Source: Streptomyces spinosisporus
Lineage (GTDB): Bacteria; Actinomycetota; Actinomycetes; Streptomycetales; Streptomycetaceae
NCBI RefSeq assembly: GCF_022698145.1
Contig: NZ_JALDAX010000009.1
Span: 1 to 64,000, forward strand
Direction: 5' to 3'
DNA: 64,000 nucleotides
Made by a program: the position numbers and the translations under genes
The notes under the pieces: model-generated
Told to the model about the DNA's origin: nothing
Databases searched by the model: none
What the model saw: the letters and a program-made list of their open reading frames with translations, nothing else
Shown: piece by piece, positions 8,353 to 17,191 of the stretch
Position numbering within the stretch: the first letter of the stretch is position 1
Layout: each line of letters opens with the position of its first letter

Positions 8353-9651
8353 TCAGGCGAGGGCGAAGTAGCGCACCCACACATAGGCGACGGAGACCGC
8401 CACGGTTGCCGCCGTGACGACCAGGCCGTACTTGGTGAACTGCCAGAAGGAGATGGGCTGCCGGTTGCGCTCGGCGATACCGAGGACGACCACGTTCGCG
8501 GAGGCACCGATGGCCGTGGCGTTGCCGCCCAGGTCGGCCCCCAGCAGCAGGGCCCACCACATGACGTGGTCGCTCGAACCTCCCATGTCGTGCACGAGAT
8601 CGGCCGTGATGGGCGCCATGGTGGCGACGTAGGGGATGTTGTCGACGATGCCCGACAGCACCGCGGAGCCGCCCAGCAGGGTCATGGAGCCCCCCAGTTC
8701 GCTGCCGCCGATCAGATCGGCGAGCTCGTGGGAGACCTCGCTGACGACGCCCGTGTCGATGAGGCCACCGATCATGACGAAGAGGCCGGCGAAGAAGGCC
8801 AGCGTGGGCCACTCCACCTCGGCCAGGACCTCGGACGTGTCCACCGTGGAGACGGCGACGAGCAGTCCCGCGCCGAGCAGGGCGACGATGCTCGGCTCGT
8901 AGTGCAGCACCGGATGCAGCACGAACCCGGCCACCACCAGGGCCAGCACCACCAGCCCCTGGACGAGCAGGCGCGGATTCCTGATGGCCTCGCCCTCCTC
9001 CAGGGCCATGATCTCGGCGGCGCGCTCCTCGTCGTAGACGAAGGATCCGCGGAACATCACCCGGCACAGGGCGATCAGGACGGCCACCAGGACAGCCGCG
9101 AGCGGGGCGAGGTGGACGACGAAGTCGTTGAAGGTCAGGCCGGCCCGGCTGGCGACGATGATGTTGGGCGGGTCGCCGACGAGGGTCGCCGTGCCGCCGA
9201 TGTTCGAGGCCATCACCTCGGCGATCAGGAACGGCGCGGCGGGCAGCGCGAGACGCTCGCAGACCAGCAGGGTCACCGGGGCGATCAGCAGGACCGTCGT
9301 GACGTTGTCGAGCAGTGCGGAGGCGACCGCCGTGATCACGACGAGCATGGCCATGACCCGGAAGGGTCGCGCGTGCGCGCGCTTGACCGCCCAGATCGCC
9401 AGGTACTCGAACATGCCGGTCTTCTTCAGCACACCGACGATCATCATCATGCCCATCAGCAGGAAGATGACGTTCCAGTCGATGCCGGAGTCCTCGGAGT
9501 AGAACGCCGAGACGTCGTCGGTCGCGCCGATCGCCAGCATCAGGCCGGCGCCGCCGAGGGCCACGGCGACACGGTGGATCTTCTCGCTGATGATCAGGGC
9601 GTATGCGCCGACGAATACGACGAGCGCCGCCCAGCTGTGCCAGTCGTTCAT
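8353..9651 (-). CDS. ArsB/NhaD-type ion transporter (SLC13-like permease)
   Basis: This 432-aa polytopic membrane protein has about 11-12 hydrophobic segments. Its conserved patches are IGGTATLVGDPPNIIV in the first half and GADLGGNATAIGASANVVVLGIA in the second, the paired signatures of the ArsB/NhaD superfamily (arsenite or Na+/H+ exchange, or anion transport). Substrate cannot be told from sequence. ATG 9651 has GGAG 4 nt upstream; the longer frame from 9810 runs through the promoter and leader. A CBS-domain gene is upstream on the same strand. Confidence 0.82.
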   Translation of the reverse strand: MNDWHSWAALVVFVGAYALIISEKIHRVAVALGGAGLMLAIGATDDVSAFYSEDSGIDWNVIFLLMGMMMIVGVLKKTGMFEYLAIWAVKRAHARPFRVMAMLVVITAVASALLDNVTTVLLIAPVTLLVCERLALPAAPFLIAEVMASNIGGTATLVGDPPNIIVASRAGLTFNDFVVHLAPLAAVLVAVLIALCRVMFRGSFVYDEERAAEIMALEEGEAIRNPRLLVQGLVVLALVVAGFVLHPVLHYEPSIVALLGAGLLVAVSTVDTSEVLAEVEWPTLAFFAGLFVMIGGLIDTGVVSEVSHELADLIGGSELGGSMTLLGGSAVLSGIVDNIPYVATMAPITADLVHDMGGSSDHVMWWALLLGADLGGNATAIGASANVVVLGIAERNRQPISFWQFTKYGLVVTAATVAVSVAYVWVRYFALA

Positions 9652-9783
9652 GGTGCTCCGCCTGCGGCGCGTTGGACGACTGCGGAGGCGAACACTGGGG
9701 CGGTCGGGGAAAGCCGTCGCCGACGAGTGCGCACCATGGCCTGCACCATCGCGGACGCTCCGATCGGAAGAGACAGTGATCCC

Positions 9784-9820
9784 CTGCTCGCCGACCAGAC
9801 TTCCCGGCACACCGAGGCAG
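9784..9820 (-). promoter_or_regulatory. Structured 5' leader hairpin upstream of the ion transporter gene
   Basis: On the minus strand a TAGGGT -10-like box is followed at once by a hairpin with an outer stem (CTGC-c-TC / GAGCAG), an inner stem (GCCG / CGGC) and the loop GGAAGTCTGGT. About 130 nt of leader follow before the start codon. A folded element at the 5' end of a long leader of an ion transporter gene suggests an ion-sensing or attenuating RNA. I cannot assign it to a known riboswitch class. Confidence 0.35.
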
Positions 9821-9905
9821 ACCCTACCTTCTCTTGACGCCTCTTTGACAGATCACTGACGGCGCAAGGAGGCCCGCACGGAAGGGATACCGACCGCCGA
9901 CGGTG

Positions 9906-10367
9906 TCAGGAGGCCGCGTTCAGCAGCCGCTCCAGAAGGTGGGAGGCGGTGATCACGCCGAGCAGACGCACACCGGTCCCGTCCTTGTCCACGACCGCCA
10001 CGAGAGGGCTGTGCACCTGTGCCATCAGGGCCGCCACTTCCAGTGCCGTCGAGTCCGGCTCGGCCACTGGTGGCGCGGGAACGCTCTTTGTGAGGCAGTC
10101 GCGGACGGTACGGCCCTTGAGCGCCTGGCAGAGACGGTCCGCATGGCGCTCGTCGACCACCGCGGCCAGGGTCGGGTCGTCGATGACGTAGCCCGGGACG
10201 ACGGCCTTGACCATCTGGGAGGCGGGCAGGATCGCCTTCGGCGCACCCCTCTCGTCGAGGACCAGCAGGGCGGGCAGCCTGTGTTCGGCCATCAGCCGCG
10301 CCGCCGACATCGCGTCGGTGTCGACGCCGACGGTCTCGTACTCCACTACCAGGTCACGTGCCCGCAC
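9906..10367 (-). CDS. CBS-domain pair protein
   Basis: This 153-aa soluble protein consists of two CBS domains: residues about 1-65 (MSAARLMAEHRLPALLVLDE) and about 85-150 (EVAALMAQVHSPLVAVVDKDGT). Such stand-alone Bateman modules bind adenine nucleotides and regulate partner enzymes or channels. It lies upstream of and in the same direction as the ion transporter gene, with a 254-bp gap holding the transporter promoter and leader, so a shared role in ion homeostasis is possible but unproven. Confidence 0.8.
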   Translation of the reverse strand: MRARDLVVEYETVGVDTDAMSAARLMAEHRLPALLVLDERGAPKAILPASQMVKAVVPGYVIDDPTLAAVVDERHADRLCQALKGRTVRDCLTKSVPAPPVAEPDSTALEVAALMAQVHSPLVAVVDKDGTGVRLLGVITASHLLERLLNAAS

Positions 10368-10503
10368 GGTCGGCTCCAGCTTTCGCTCTGTGTTCCTCTA
10401 CGTTCTCCACGTTCCTCTGCAAGGAAGCGTCACGCGGTCTGCCGTGTCCAGACCAGCCTTCATGAGCGAGCGCGGCGAGCGCGGGAACTTCGCTGGAGGA
10501 CGC

Positions 10504-11400
10504 ATGACCGTGGAGAGGCCGACGCCCGGGTCCGCACTGCTGTCCTGGACGCCGGCGGCGGTGATGGCGGTCGTGGCCGGGGCGGACATCGTGGCCGGTC
10601 CCGGGGTGGGGTTCCTGCCGCTGGTCTCGCTCGGCCCGGCGTTCTCCGGACTGGTCGGCGGGTGGCGGCGTACGGCGCTGACCGGTGCGGTGGCGCTGGT
10701 CCTGTGCGTGGCGCTGGGGGTGTACGACGGGCTCTTCGAGGAGCGGCGGGGCTTCACGGCGATGGCGTCGGTCGCGGGAGTCACCGGCGTGGGCGTCGCG
10801 GCCGCGGTGACGCGCAGGCGCCGGGAGGCGGAGCTGGCCAGTGTTCGGTCGATCGCGGAGGTGGCGCAGGGGGTGCTGCTGCGGCCGGTGCCGCGTACTG
10901 CGGGTCCGCTCCAGGCGGCGGTGTCGTACACGTCGGCGGTCGCCGAGGCGCGCATCGGCGGCGACCTGTACGAGATGGTCGCCTCACCGCACGGGATCAG
11001 GGTGATCGTGGGTGATGTGCAGGGCAAAGGGCTGGCAGCGGTGGAGGCCGCCGCGGTGGTGCTCGGTGCCTTCCGGGCAGCGGCCCACGACGAACCCGAC
11101 CTGGTGAGCCTCGGCGAGCGTCTGGAGCGCAGCGTGGCTTCCCGCAACCGCTCGCATTCGCCCTGCCTCTCGGGTTGGGGGCGCACGGCGCCGACGGCCC
11201 GAAGCCCTACCGGGTGGACTTCGCTCCCGGGGAACAGCTGCTGCCGTACACCCGACGGGGTCACCGAAACGCGGGACGCGGGGGGATCGTTCTACCCACT
11301 TGGTGACCGGGCGGACTTGCTCAAGGACCCCGACGCCGAGCGTGCCCTGGAGGCCCTGTAAGGGAAATCCGCACGAGACCTGACGCTCCTTGCGGTGGGC
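10504..11400 (+). pseudogene. Decayed SpoIIE-type PP2C phosphatase gene
   Basis: The intact 5' part encodes membrane helices (residues about 10-85) and the start of a SpoIIE phosphatase domain (ARIGGDLYEMVASP, IRVIVGDVQGKGLAAVEAAA). After ERLERSVASRN (about 11146) the frame is lost. The expected ALPLGLG and PKPYRVDFAPGEQLL lie in another frame from 11160, so a block of the catalytic domain is missing. An extra C near 11250 restores frame for GVTETRDAGGSFYPLGDRADLL. A stop follows at 11359, after which DLTLLAV, the usual domain end, is still readable to 11397. At least three lesions make this a pseudogene. Start ATG 10504 has GGAGG 4 nt upstream. Confidence 0.8.
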
Positions 11401-11422
11401 AGTGCCCGGTCATGCGTCGCTG

Positions 11423-11788
11423 TCAGCGGCGGTGCGCGGCCCTGCACGCCCGCGACGCCTCGACGACGCTGCCGTACAGAAGGGCCGGTCGGTCGAGGTC
11501 CGCGGTCTTGAGGGCGTTGCGCGCGTCCGGGCCGGCGACCAGGGTGAGCATGCCGCCCCCGGCGTGGATGGTGCGCCGGGCCGCCGCCAGGAGCTGGATG
11601 CCGGCGTTGTCGAAGCGTGTCACCCGCTGGAAGTCGATCACGAACTGGCGGTGCCCCACCCGCAGCAGCCGGACGAGCGGCCCGCACAGCAGGGGCGCCG
11701 ACTCCGCGTCGAAGACCCCCTCCGCCTCGATGACCAGGAGGTAGGCATCCATCCAGCGAGGCGTGAGCCGCAACGGCTGCACCTCCAT
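11423..11788 (-). CDS. STAS-domain anti-sigma factor antagonist-like protein
   Basis: This 121-aa protein is mostly one STAS domain (LLVIEAEGVFDAESAPLL, FVIDFQRVTRFDNAGIQLL). It resembles SpoIIAA/RsbV, whose phosphorylation on the conserved serine controls anti-sigma factors. The usual D-S-S/T-G stretch here reads RFDNAGIQ, with Asn in place of the phosphorylatable Ser/Thr, so canonical phospho-switching may be lost. ATG 11788 has GGAGG 6 nt upstream. It is convergent with the decayed phosphatase gene, its plausible former partner. Confidence 0.75.
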   Translation of the reverse strand: MEVQPLRLTPRWMDAYLLVIEAEGVFDAESAPLLCGPLVRLLRVGHRQFVIDFQRVTRFDNAGIQLLAAARRTIHAGGGMLTLVAGPDARNALKTADLDRPALLYGSVVEASRACRAAHRR

Positions 11789-11921
11789 GTCCGCCTCCCG
11801 CTTCGCGGTCCCGGCCACCCGCAGGCAGGGCCCTTCGGGTTCTCGCCTGCCCAGACCGCCGCATGTCATGCGAATCTGTCGCCCCGTCGCGCATCCGGCG
11901 GCCCTGCTACGGCTCTTCGAG

Positions 11922-11938
11922 GTTGCGTTGTTCGCAAC
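11922..11938. promoter_or_regulatory. Perfect GTTGC-N7-GCAAC operator upstream of betA
   Basis: The 17-bp palindrome is extended by one further pair (G/C) on each side. A possible -10 (TAGCAT, 11963-11968) lies downstream, so here the operator would sit upstream of or over the -35 region, unlike at the other promoters. It is also 134 bp upstream of the divergent STAS gene. Confidence 0.6.
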
Positions 11939-12005
11939 CTGGTGCGCATCGCGGTACGGCGCTAGCATGCGTCGGACACCGACGGCGCGAGCGAGACGAG
12001 GCACC

Positions 12006-13694
12006 ATGGCTCCCCTGCACTACGACTTCGTCATCGTCGGCGGCGGTTCGGCCGGCAGTGCGCTGGCGAATCGACTCTCCGCCGATCCGGCCCACCGCGT
12101 GCTGGTCCTGGAGGCCGGCCGGTCCGACTATCCGTGGGACGTCTTCATCCACATGCCGGCGGCGCTGACCCACCCGATCGGCAACCGCTTCTACGACTGG
12201 AAGTACGAGTCGGAGCCCGAGCCCCACATGGGCGGCCGCCGCGTCTACCACGCCCGCGGCAAGGTGCTGGGCGGCTCCAGCAGCATCAACGGCATGATCT
12301 TCCAGCGCGGCAACCCCATGGACTACGAGCGCTGGGCGGCCGACCCCGGCATGGAGAGCTGGGACTACGCGCACTGCCTGCCGTACTTCCGGCGCATGGA
12401 GAACTGCCTCGCCGCCGACCCGGACGACGAGTTCCGCGGCCACGACGGCCCCCTCGTCCTGGAGCGCGGCCCGGCCACCAACCCGCTCTTCACCGCCTTC
12501 CTCAAGGCCACCGAGGAGGCGGGCTACGCCCCCACCGATGACGTCAACGGCTACCGTCAGGAGGGCTTCGCGAAGTTCGACCGCAACGTCCACCGCGGAC
12601 GCCGCCTTTCGGCGTCGAAGGCCTACCTCAAGCCCGCCATGAAGCGGCCCAACCTCACCGTGAGGACCCGCACCCTGGTCACCCGCGTCCTGTTCGAGGG
12701 CAAGAAGGCGGTCGGGGTGGAGTTCAGGCGCGGCAAGGGCGCCGTACAGCAGGTCCGCGCCAAGGAGGTCATCCTCTGCGGCGGCGCGATCAACTCCCCG
12801 CAGCTGCTGCAGCTGTCCGGCGTCGGCAACGCCGAGGAACTGCGCGCCCTCGGCATCGACGTCGTGCACGACCTGCCGGGCGTCGGCGAGAACATGCAGG
12901 ACCACCTGGAGGTCTACATCCAGTACGCCTGCAGGCAACCCGTCTCCATGCAGCCGTATCTGGCGAAGTGGCGGGCGCCCTACATCGGTCTGCAGTGGCT
13001 GTTCAGGAAGGGCCCGGCGGCGACCAACCACTTCGAGGCCGGCGGCTTCGCCCGCAGCAACGAGGACGTCGACTACCCCAACCTGATGTTCCACTTCCTG
13101 CCGATCGCGGTCCGCTACGACGGCTCGGTGCCCGCCGGCGGCCACGGCTACCAGGTCCACGTCGGGCCCATGTACTCCAACTCCCTCGGCTCCGTGAAGA
13201 TCAGGAGCAAGGACCCGAACGTGAAGCCGGCCCTGCGCTTCAACTACCTCTCCACCGAGCAGGACCGCCGCGAGTGGGTCGAGGCCGTCCGCGTCGCGCG
13301 CAAGCTCCTCAACCAGCCCGCGCTCGCCCCCTACAACGGCGGCGAGATCTCACCCGGACCGTCCGTGGAGAGCGACGAGGAGATCCTCGCCTGGGTCGCC
13401 AAGGACGGCGAGACCGCCCTGCACCCCTCCTGCACCTGCAAGATGGGCACCGACGAGATGTCCGTCGTCGACCCCACCAGCATGCGGGTGCACGGCCTGG
13501 AGGGCCTGCGCGTGGTGGACGCGTCGGTGATGCCGTACGTCACCAACGGCAATATCTACGCCCCGGTCATGATGGTCGCCGAGAAGGCCGCCGACCTGAT
13601 CCTGGGCAAGGAGCCGCTGCCCGCCTCCAAGGCCGCGTACTACCGCCACCCCGACGCGAAGAAGCAGCGCGACGCCCAGAAGCAGACGGGGTGA
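12006..13694 (+). CDS. betA: Choline dehydrogenase (GMC oxidoreductase)
   Basis: This 562-aa FAD enzyme has the N-terminal dinucleotide site DFVIVGGGSAGSALANRL, GMC patches ARGKVLGGSSSINGMIFQRG and CGGAINSPQLLQLSGVG, and the C-terminal active-site region HPSCTCKMG with VTNGNIYAPVMMVAEKAAD. Length and motifs fit BetA, which oxidises choline to betaine aldehyde and often on to betaine. Start ATG 12006 has GAGG 4 nt upstream. A MetF-like gene follows after 4 bp, so they are co-transcribed. A perfect operator lies upstream, linking it to the betaine regulon. Confidence 0.9.
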   Translation: MAPLHYDFVIVGGGSAGSALANRLSADPAHRVLVLEAGRSDYPWDVFIHMPAALTHPIGNRFYDWKYESEPEPHMGGRRVYHARGKVLGGSSSINGMIFQRGNPMDYERWAADPGMESWDYAHCLPYFRRMENCLAADPDDEFRGHDGPLVLERGPATNPLFTAFLKATEEAGYAPTDDVNGYRQEGFAKFDRNVHRGRRLSASKAYLKPAMKRPNLTVRTRTLVTRVLFEGKKAVGVEFRRGKGAVQQVRAKEVILCGGAINSPQLLQLSGVGNAEELRALGIDVVHDLPGVGENMQDHLEVYIQYACRQPVSMQPYLAKWRAPYIGLQWLFRKGPAATNHFEAGGFARSNEDVDYPNLMFHFLPIAVRYDGSVPAGGHGYQVHVGPMYSNSLGSVKIRSKDPNVKPALRFNYLSTEQDRREWVEAVRVARKLLNQPALAPYNGGEISPGPSVESDEEILAWVAKDGETALHPSCTCKMGTDEMSVVDPTSMRVHGLEGLRVVDASVMPYVTNGNIYAPVMMVAEKAADLILGKEPLPASKAAYYRHPDAKKQRDAQKQTG

Positions 13695-13698
13695 CACC

Positions 13699-14544
13699 TT
13701 GGGTGCCGCAGGACTGGGGGCGCTGCTGGAGAGCGTCCGCTACGAGGTGCTGCCCGCGCGGGCGACCGAGGAGACGGTCCTCGCCCATGTCCCGCGCGAC
13801 GTCGTGCTCACCGTCACGGCGTCGCCGGTCAAGGGCCTGGAGCCGACGCTCGACCTCACCGGCCGGCTCACCGCGCACGGCTACCGCGTCGTGCCGCACG
13901 TTCCCGCGCGGCTGCTGCGCGACGACGTCCACCTCAAGGAGGTCGTGGAGCGGCTGCGCGGGGCGGGCGTGGACGACGTCTTCGTGCCCGCGGGCGACGC
14001 GGACCCGCCGGCCGGGCCCTACGACGGGGCGCTGCCGGTGCTGCGCCGGCTGACCGAACTGGGCGGCCCGTTCGCCCGCGTGGGCATCACCGGCTATCCC
14101 GAGAGCCATCCGCTCATCCACGACGACCTCACCGTGCAGGCGATGTGGGACAAGCAGGCCCACGCCGACCACATCGTCAGCAACCTCTGCTTCGATCCAC
14201 GGGTGTTGGGGGAGTGGATCGCCCGGATACGGCGGCGGGGCATCACCCTGCCCCTGTATGTGGGCGTCGCCGGGCCGGTGCAGCGGGCGAAGCTGCTGGC
14301 CGTGGCGACGAGGATCGGGGTGGGGGAGTCGACGCGCTTTCTGACCAGGCACGCGTCGTGGTTCTGGCGTTTCGCGGCACCGGGCGGCTACTCGCCCGAC
14401 GGGCTCCTGGCGCGCAGCGAGCGGGCGCTGACCGCTCCTTCGGCGGGCGTGGCGGGGCTGCACCTGTTCACGTTCAACCAGATCGCCGAGACGGAGCGCT
14501 GGCGCCGGACGCTGCTGGAGCGGTTCGGGACGGCGGCCTCGTAG
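13699..14544 (+). CDS. Methylenetetrahydrofolate reductase-family protein (MetF-like)
   Basis: This 281-aa protein has the TIM-barrel pattern of MetF: DVVLTVTASPVKGLEPTLDL, HVPARLLRD, VDDVFVPAGDADPP, VGITGYPESHP and the loop DKQAHADHIVSNLCFD. It is probably a flavoenzyme interconverting 5,10-methylene- and 5-methyl-tetrahydrofolate. The first step in this pathway that loads folate is dimethylglycine oxidation, so a folate enzyme here makes sense. The only reasonable in-frame start is TTG 13699, 4 bp after betA. It differs from housekeeping MetF in lacking a clear ESFPP-like N-terminus, so a variant activity is possible. Confidence 0.75.
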   Translation: MGAAGLGALLESVRYEVLPARATEETVLAHVPRDVVLTVTASPVKGLEPTLDLTGRLTAHGYRVVPHVPARLLRDDVHLKEVVERLRGAGVDDVFVPAGDADPPAGPYDGALPVLRRLTELGGPFARVGITGYPESHPLIHDDLTVQAMWDKQAHADHIVSNLCFDPRVLGEWIARIRRRGITLPLYVGVAGPVQRAKLLAVATRIGVGESTRFLTRHASWFWRFAAPGGYSPDGLLARSERALTAPSAGVAGLHLFTFNQIAETERWRRTLLERFGTAAS

Positions 14545-14566
14545 CACCGATTCCGTGTACGGCAGC

Positions 14567-14593
14567 GGGCGGGCCGGATACCCCGGCCCGCCC
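14567..14593. terminator. Bidirectional terminator between metF-like and purU
   Basis: An 11-bp perfect GC stem (14567-14577 with 14583-14593) and a 5-nt loop lie between the convergent genes. Confidence 0.75.
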
Positions 14594-14608
14594 TGACGCG
14601 CGTGACGC

Positions 14609-15481
14609 TCAGCGGAAGACCACCGTGCGGTTGCCGTCCGTCATCACACGGTTCTCGCTGTGCCACTTCACCGCGTGCGCCAGCACCTGGGCCTCCACGT
14701 CACGGCCCACCGTGACCAGCTCGGACGGGTCGAGCGAGTGGTCCACGCGGACCACGTCCTGCTCGATGATCTGGCCCTCGTCGAGGTCGGGCGTCACATA
14801 GTGCGCGGTCGCGCCGACGAGCTTCACGCCGCGGGCGTAGGCCTGTTCGTAGGGTCGGGCGCCCTTGAAGCTGGGCAGGAAGGAGTGGTGGATGTTGATG
14901 GCGCGGCCCTCGAGCTGCTTGCAGAGGTCGTCGGAGAGGATCTGCATGTAGCGGGCCAGCACCACCAGGTCGATGTCCAGCTCCCGTACCAGCTCCAGCA
15001 GCCGTGCCTCGGCCTCGGGCTTGGTGTCCTTGGTGACCGGGATGTGGTGGAAGGGGATGCCGTAGGTCCGCGCCAGGCCCTCGAAGTCGCGGTGGTTGGA
15101 GACGATCGCCGGGATCTCGATGTTGAGGGCGCCGGTGCGGCTGCGGAAGAGCAGGTCGTTCAGGCAGTGGCCGAACCTGGACACCATGATCAGCGTCCGG
15201 GTCGGGGTCGAGGCGTCGTGCAGGGTCCAGGAGATGCGGTGGGCCTCGGCGACCGGGCCGAAGCGGTAACGCAGGGTTTGCAGATCCGCGTCGGGATCGG
15301 ACACATCGAAGTGGACCCTCATGAAGAAGCGGTCCTGGAGCCGGTCGTCGAACTGCTGGCTCTGCAGGATGTTGCCGGAGTTCCTGACCAGGAAGCCGCT
15401 GACGGCATGGACCAGTCCCGCGCTGTCGGGACACGACAGGGTGAGGACGTAACTGCGGCCGGGCTGGGGACGAGGGGACAT
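14609..15481 (-). CDS. purU: Formyltetrahydrofolate deformylase
   Basis: This 290-aa protein has an N-terminal ACT domain (YVLTLSCPDSAGLVHAVSGF) and a C-terminal formyl-hydrolase domain with NIHHSFLPSFKGA and the catalytic Asp region IIEQDVVRVDH. It hydrolyses 10-formyl-tetrahydrofolate to formate and free folate. Here it would recycle folate and vent one-carbon units produced by the dimethylglycine and sarcosine oxidases. ATG 15481 has GGAGG 5 nt upstream. It is divergent from betB, with degenerate operator half-sites between them. Confidence 0.92.
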   Translation of the reverse strand: MSPRPQPGRSYVLTLSCPDSAGLVHAVSGFLVRNSGNILQSQQFDDRLQDRFFMRVHFDVSDPDADLQTLRYRFGPVAEAHRISWTLHDASTPTRTLIMVSRFGHCLNDLLFRSRTGALNIEIPAIVSNHRDFEGLARTYGIPFHHIPVTKDTKPEAEARLLELVRELDIDLVVLARYMQILSDDLCKQLEGRAINIHHSFLPSFKGARPYEQAYARGVKLVGATAHYVTPDLDEGQIIEQDVVRVDHSLDPSELVTVGRDVEAQVLAHAVKWHSENRVMTDGNRTVVFR

Positions 15482-15495
15482 GAGCGGCCTCCGTC

Positions 15496-15531
15496 GGTGC
15501 ATATGGCACAACATGGTGAGCGATGCGCAAC
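15496..15531 (-). promoter_or_regulatory. Two degenerate IclR-type operators before purU
   Basis: On the plus strand GGTGC-N7-ACAAC (15496-15512, 8 of 10 consensus bases) and GGTGA-N7-GCAAC (15515-15531, 8 of 10) lie 15-50 bp before the purU start. They are weaker matches than those at betA and the oxidase gene, so regulation of purU by the same factor is tentative. Confidence 0.35.
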
Positions 15532-15611
15532 ATGGTCGGCTCGTCGTGCGGCTGCGGTCAAGGGGTGGCCCGCTCATGGCCCCCCTGGCCGAATCGTCAT
15601 CCGCCAACCAC

Positions 15612-15657
15612 TTGACGGGCGTCGGCGCTTTCGCCACTGTGTTCCACCACAAGCAAT
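15612..15657 (+). promoter_or_regulatory. betB-proVWX promoter with degenerate operator
   Basis: TTGACG (15612-15617) and CACTGT (15635-15640) have 17-bp spacing, followed directly by GTTCC-N7-GCAAT (15641-15657, 8 of 10 bases). A further 13-bp palindrome (ATGCG-CAA-CGCAT) is at 15668-15680. The layout copies that of the Rieske and dimethylglycine oxidase promoters. Confidence 0.5.
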
Positions 15658-15701
15658 CGAATGCACGATGCGCAACGCATTTCGGCTGAAGGGCTTGGCG
15701 C

Positions 15702-17171
15702 GTGGCACACCTGTATGTGGACGGCGAATGGCGGGAGCCGGTGGCCGAAGGGCGGCGCGACATCCGCTGCCCCGCCGACGGCACGCTCGTCGCGACCGTG
15801 GCCGAAGGAACGCGCCCCGACGCGGAGGCAGCGATCGCCGCGGCCCGCCGCGCCTTCGACGAGGGACCCTGGCCCCGCACCCCAGAACGGGAGCGCGGCG
15901 CACTGCTGCTGCGCACCGCCGACCTCATGGAACGCGACGCCAAGGAGTTCGCCCGTGCCGAGTCGCTGGACACCGGCAAGCGGCTGGTGGAGAGCGAGTA
16001 CGACATCGCCGACGTCGTCTCCTGCTTCCGCCACTACGGCGGCATCGCCGGCACCGACGCCGGACGCGTCGTCGACACCGGCCGCGACGACGCCGTGAGC
16101 CGTGTCGTCTACGAGCCGGTCGGTGTCTGCGGGCTGATCACTCCCTGGAACTACCCGCTGCTGCAGGCGAGTTGGAAGGTCGCCCCGGCGCTCGTGGCCG
16201 GAAACACCATCATCCTCAAGCCCAGCGAGCTCACCCCCTCCACCTCGATCCTGCTGATGAAGGCCCTTGAGGAGGCGGGCCTGCCGGCCGGCGCCGCCAA
16301 CCTCGTCCTGGGCGCCGGCCCCGAGGTGGGCGCCCCGCTGTCCGAGCACCCCGACGTCGACCTGGTCTCCTTCACCGGCGGTCTGGAGACCGGCAAGCGG
16401 ATCATGGCCTCCGCCGCCGCGACCGTGAAGAAGGTGGCCCTCGAACTCGGCGGCAAGAACCCCAACGTGGTGTTCGCCGACGCAGACTTCGAGGCCGCGG
16501 TGGACTTCGCGCTGACGGCCGTCTTCCTGCACTCCGGGCAGGTCTGCTCGGCCGGCGCCCGGCTGATCGTCGAGGACACGCTGCACGACCGCTTCGTCGA
16601 CGAGGTCGTGCGCCGCGCCCGCCTCGTCCGCCTCGGCGGCCCCTTCGACCCCGAGGCCGAGACCGGGCCGCTGATCTCCGCGCAGCACCTGGCGAAGGTC
16701 GAGGCCTACGTCGCGGCAGGCATCGCCGAGGGCGCCGTGCTGCGCTGCGGCGGCGCCCGCCCGGACGACCCGGCGCTGGGCAACGGCCACTACTACCCGC
16801 CGACCGTCCTCGACGCCTGCACGCAGGACATGCGCGCGGTGCACGAGGAGTCTTTCGGGCCCGTGCTGACCGTGGAACGCTTCACCGATGAGGACGATGC
16901 CGTACGCATCGCCAACGACACCGACTACGGACTCGCCGGCGCCGTCTGGACCCAGGACGCGGGCAGGGCCCAGCGGGTCGCCCGGCGGCTGCGCCACGGC
17001 ACCGTGTGGATCAACGACTACCACCCCTATGTGCCCCAGGCGGAATGGGGTGGCTTCGGGCACTCGGGCGTGGGCCGGGAGCTGGGACGCAGCGGCCTGG
17101 ACGAGTACCGAGAGCCCAAGCACATCTGGCAGAACATCCAACCCCGGCCGCAGCGCTGGTTTCGCGGCTGA
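15702..17171 (+). CDS. betB: Betaine aldehyde dehydrogenase
   Basis: This 489-aa NAD(P)-dependent aldehyde dehydrogenase has an NAD site region (SFTGGLETGK), catalytic Glu248 in ALELGGKNPN and catalytic Cys282 in SGQVCSAGARL. It converts betaine aldehyde to glycine betaine. The start is GTG 15702 with AAGGG 8 nt upstream. Twenty bp separate it from proV, so it heads an operon with the betaine transporter. Substrate assignment rests on this context plus the family pattern; other aminoaldehydes are possible. Confidence 0.85.
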   Translation: MAHLYVDGEWREPVAEGRRDIRCPADGTLVATVAEGTRPDAEAAIAAARRAFDEGPWPRTPERERGALLLRTADLMERDAKEFARAESLDTGKRLVESEYDIADVVSCFRHYGGIAGTDAGRVVDTGRDDAVSRVVYEPVGVCGLITPWNYPLLQASWKVAPALVAGNTIILKPSELTPSTSILLMKALEEAGLPAGAANLVLGAGPEVGAPLSEHPDVDLVSFTGGLETGKRIMASAAATVKKVALELGGKNPNVVFADADFEAAVDFALTAVFLHSGQVCSAGARLIVEDTLHDRFVDEVVRRARLVRLGGPFDPEAETGPLISAQHLAKVEAYVAAGIAEGAVLRCGGARPDDPALGNGHYYPPTVLDACTQDMRAVHEESFGPVLTVERFTDEDDAVRIANDTDYGLAGAVWTQDAGRAQRVARRLRHGTVWINDYHPYVPQAEWGGFGHSGVGRELGRSGLDEYREPKHIWQNIQPRPQRWFRG

Positions 17172-17191
17172 ACGCCGAAAAGAGGTCGATC

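Noticed and set aside
11763..12005. Longer betA frame starting at 11763
   Set aside because: It would read through the STAS gene's start region and the operator; the FAD-binding start of the family aligns with ATG 12006.
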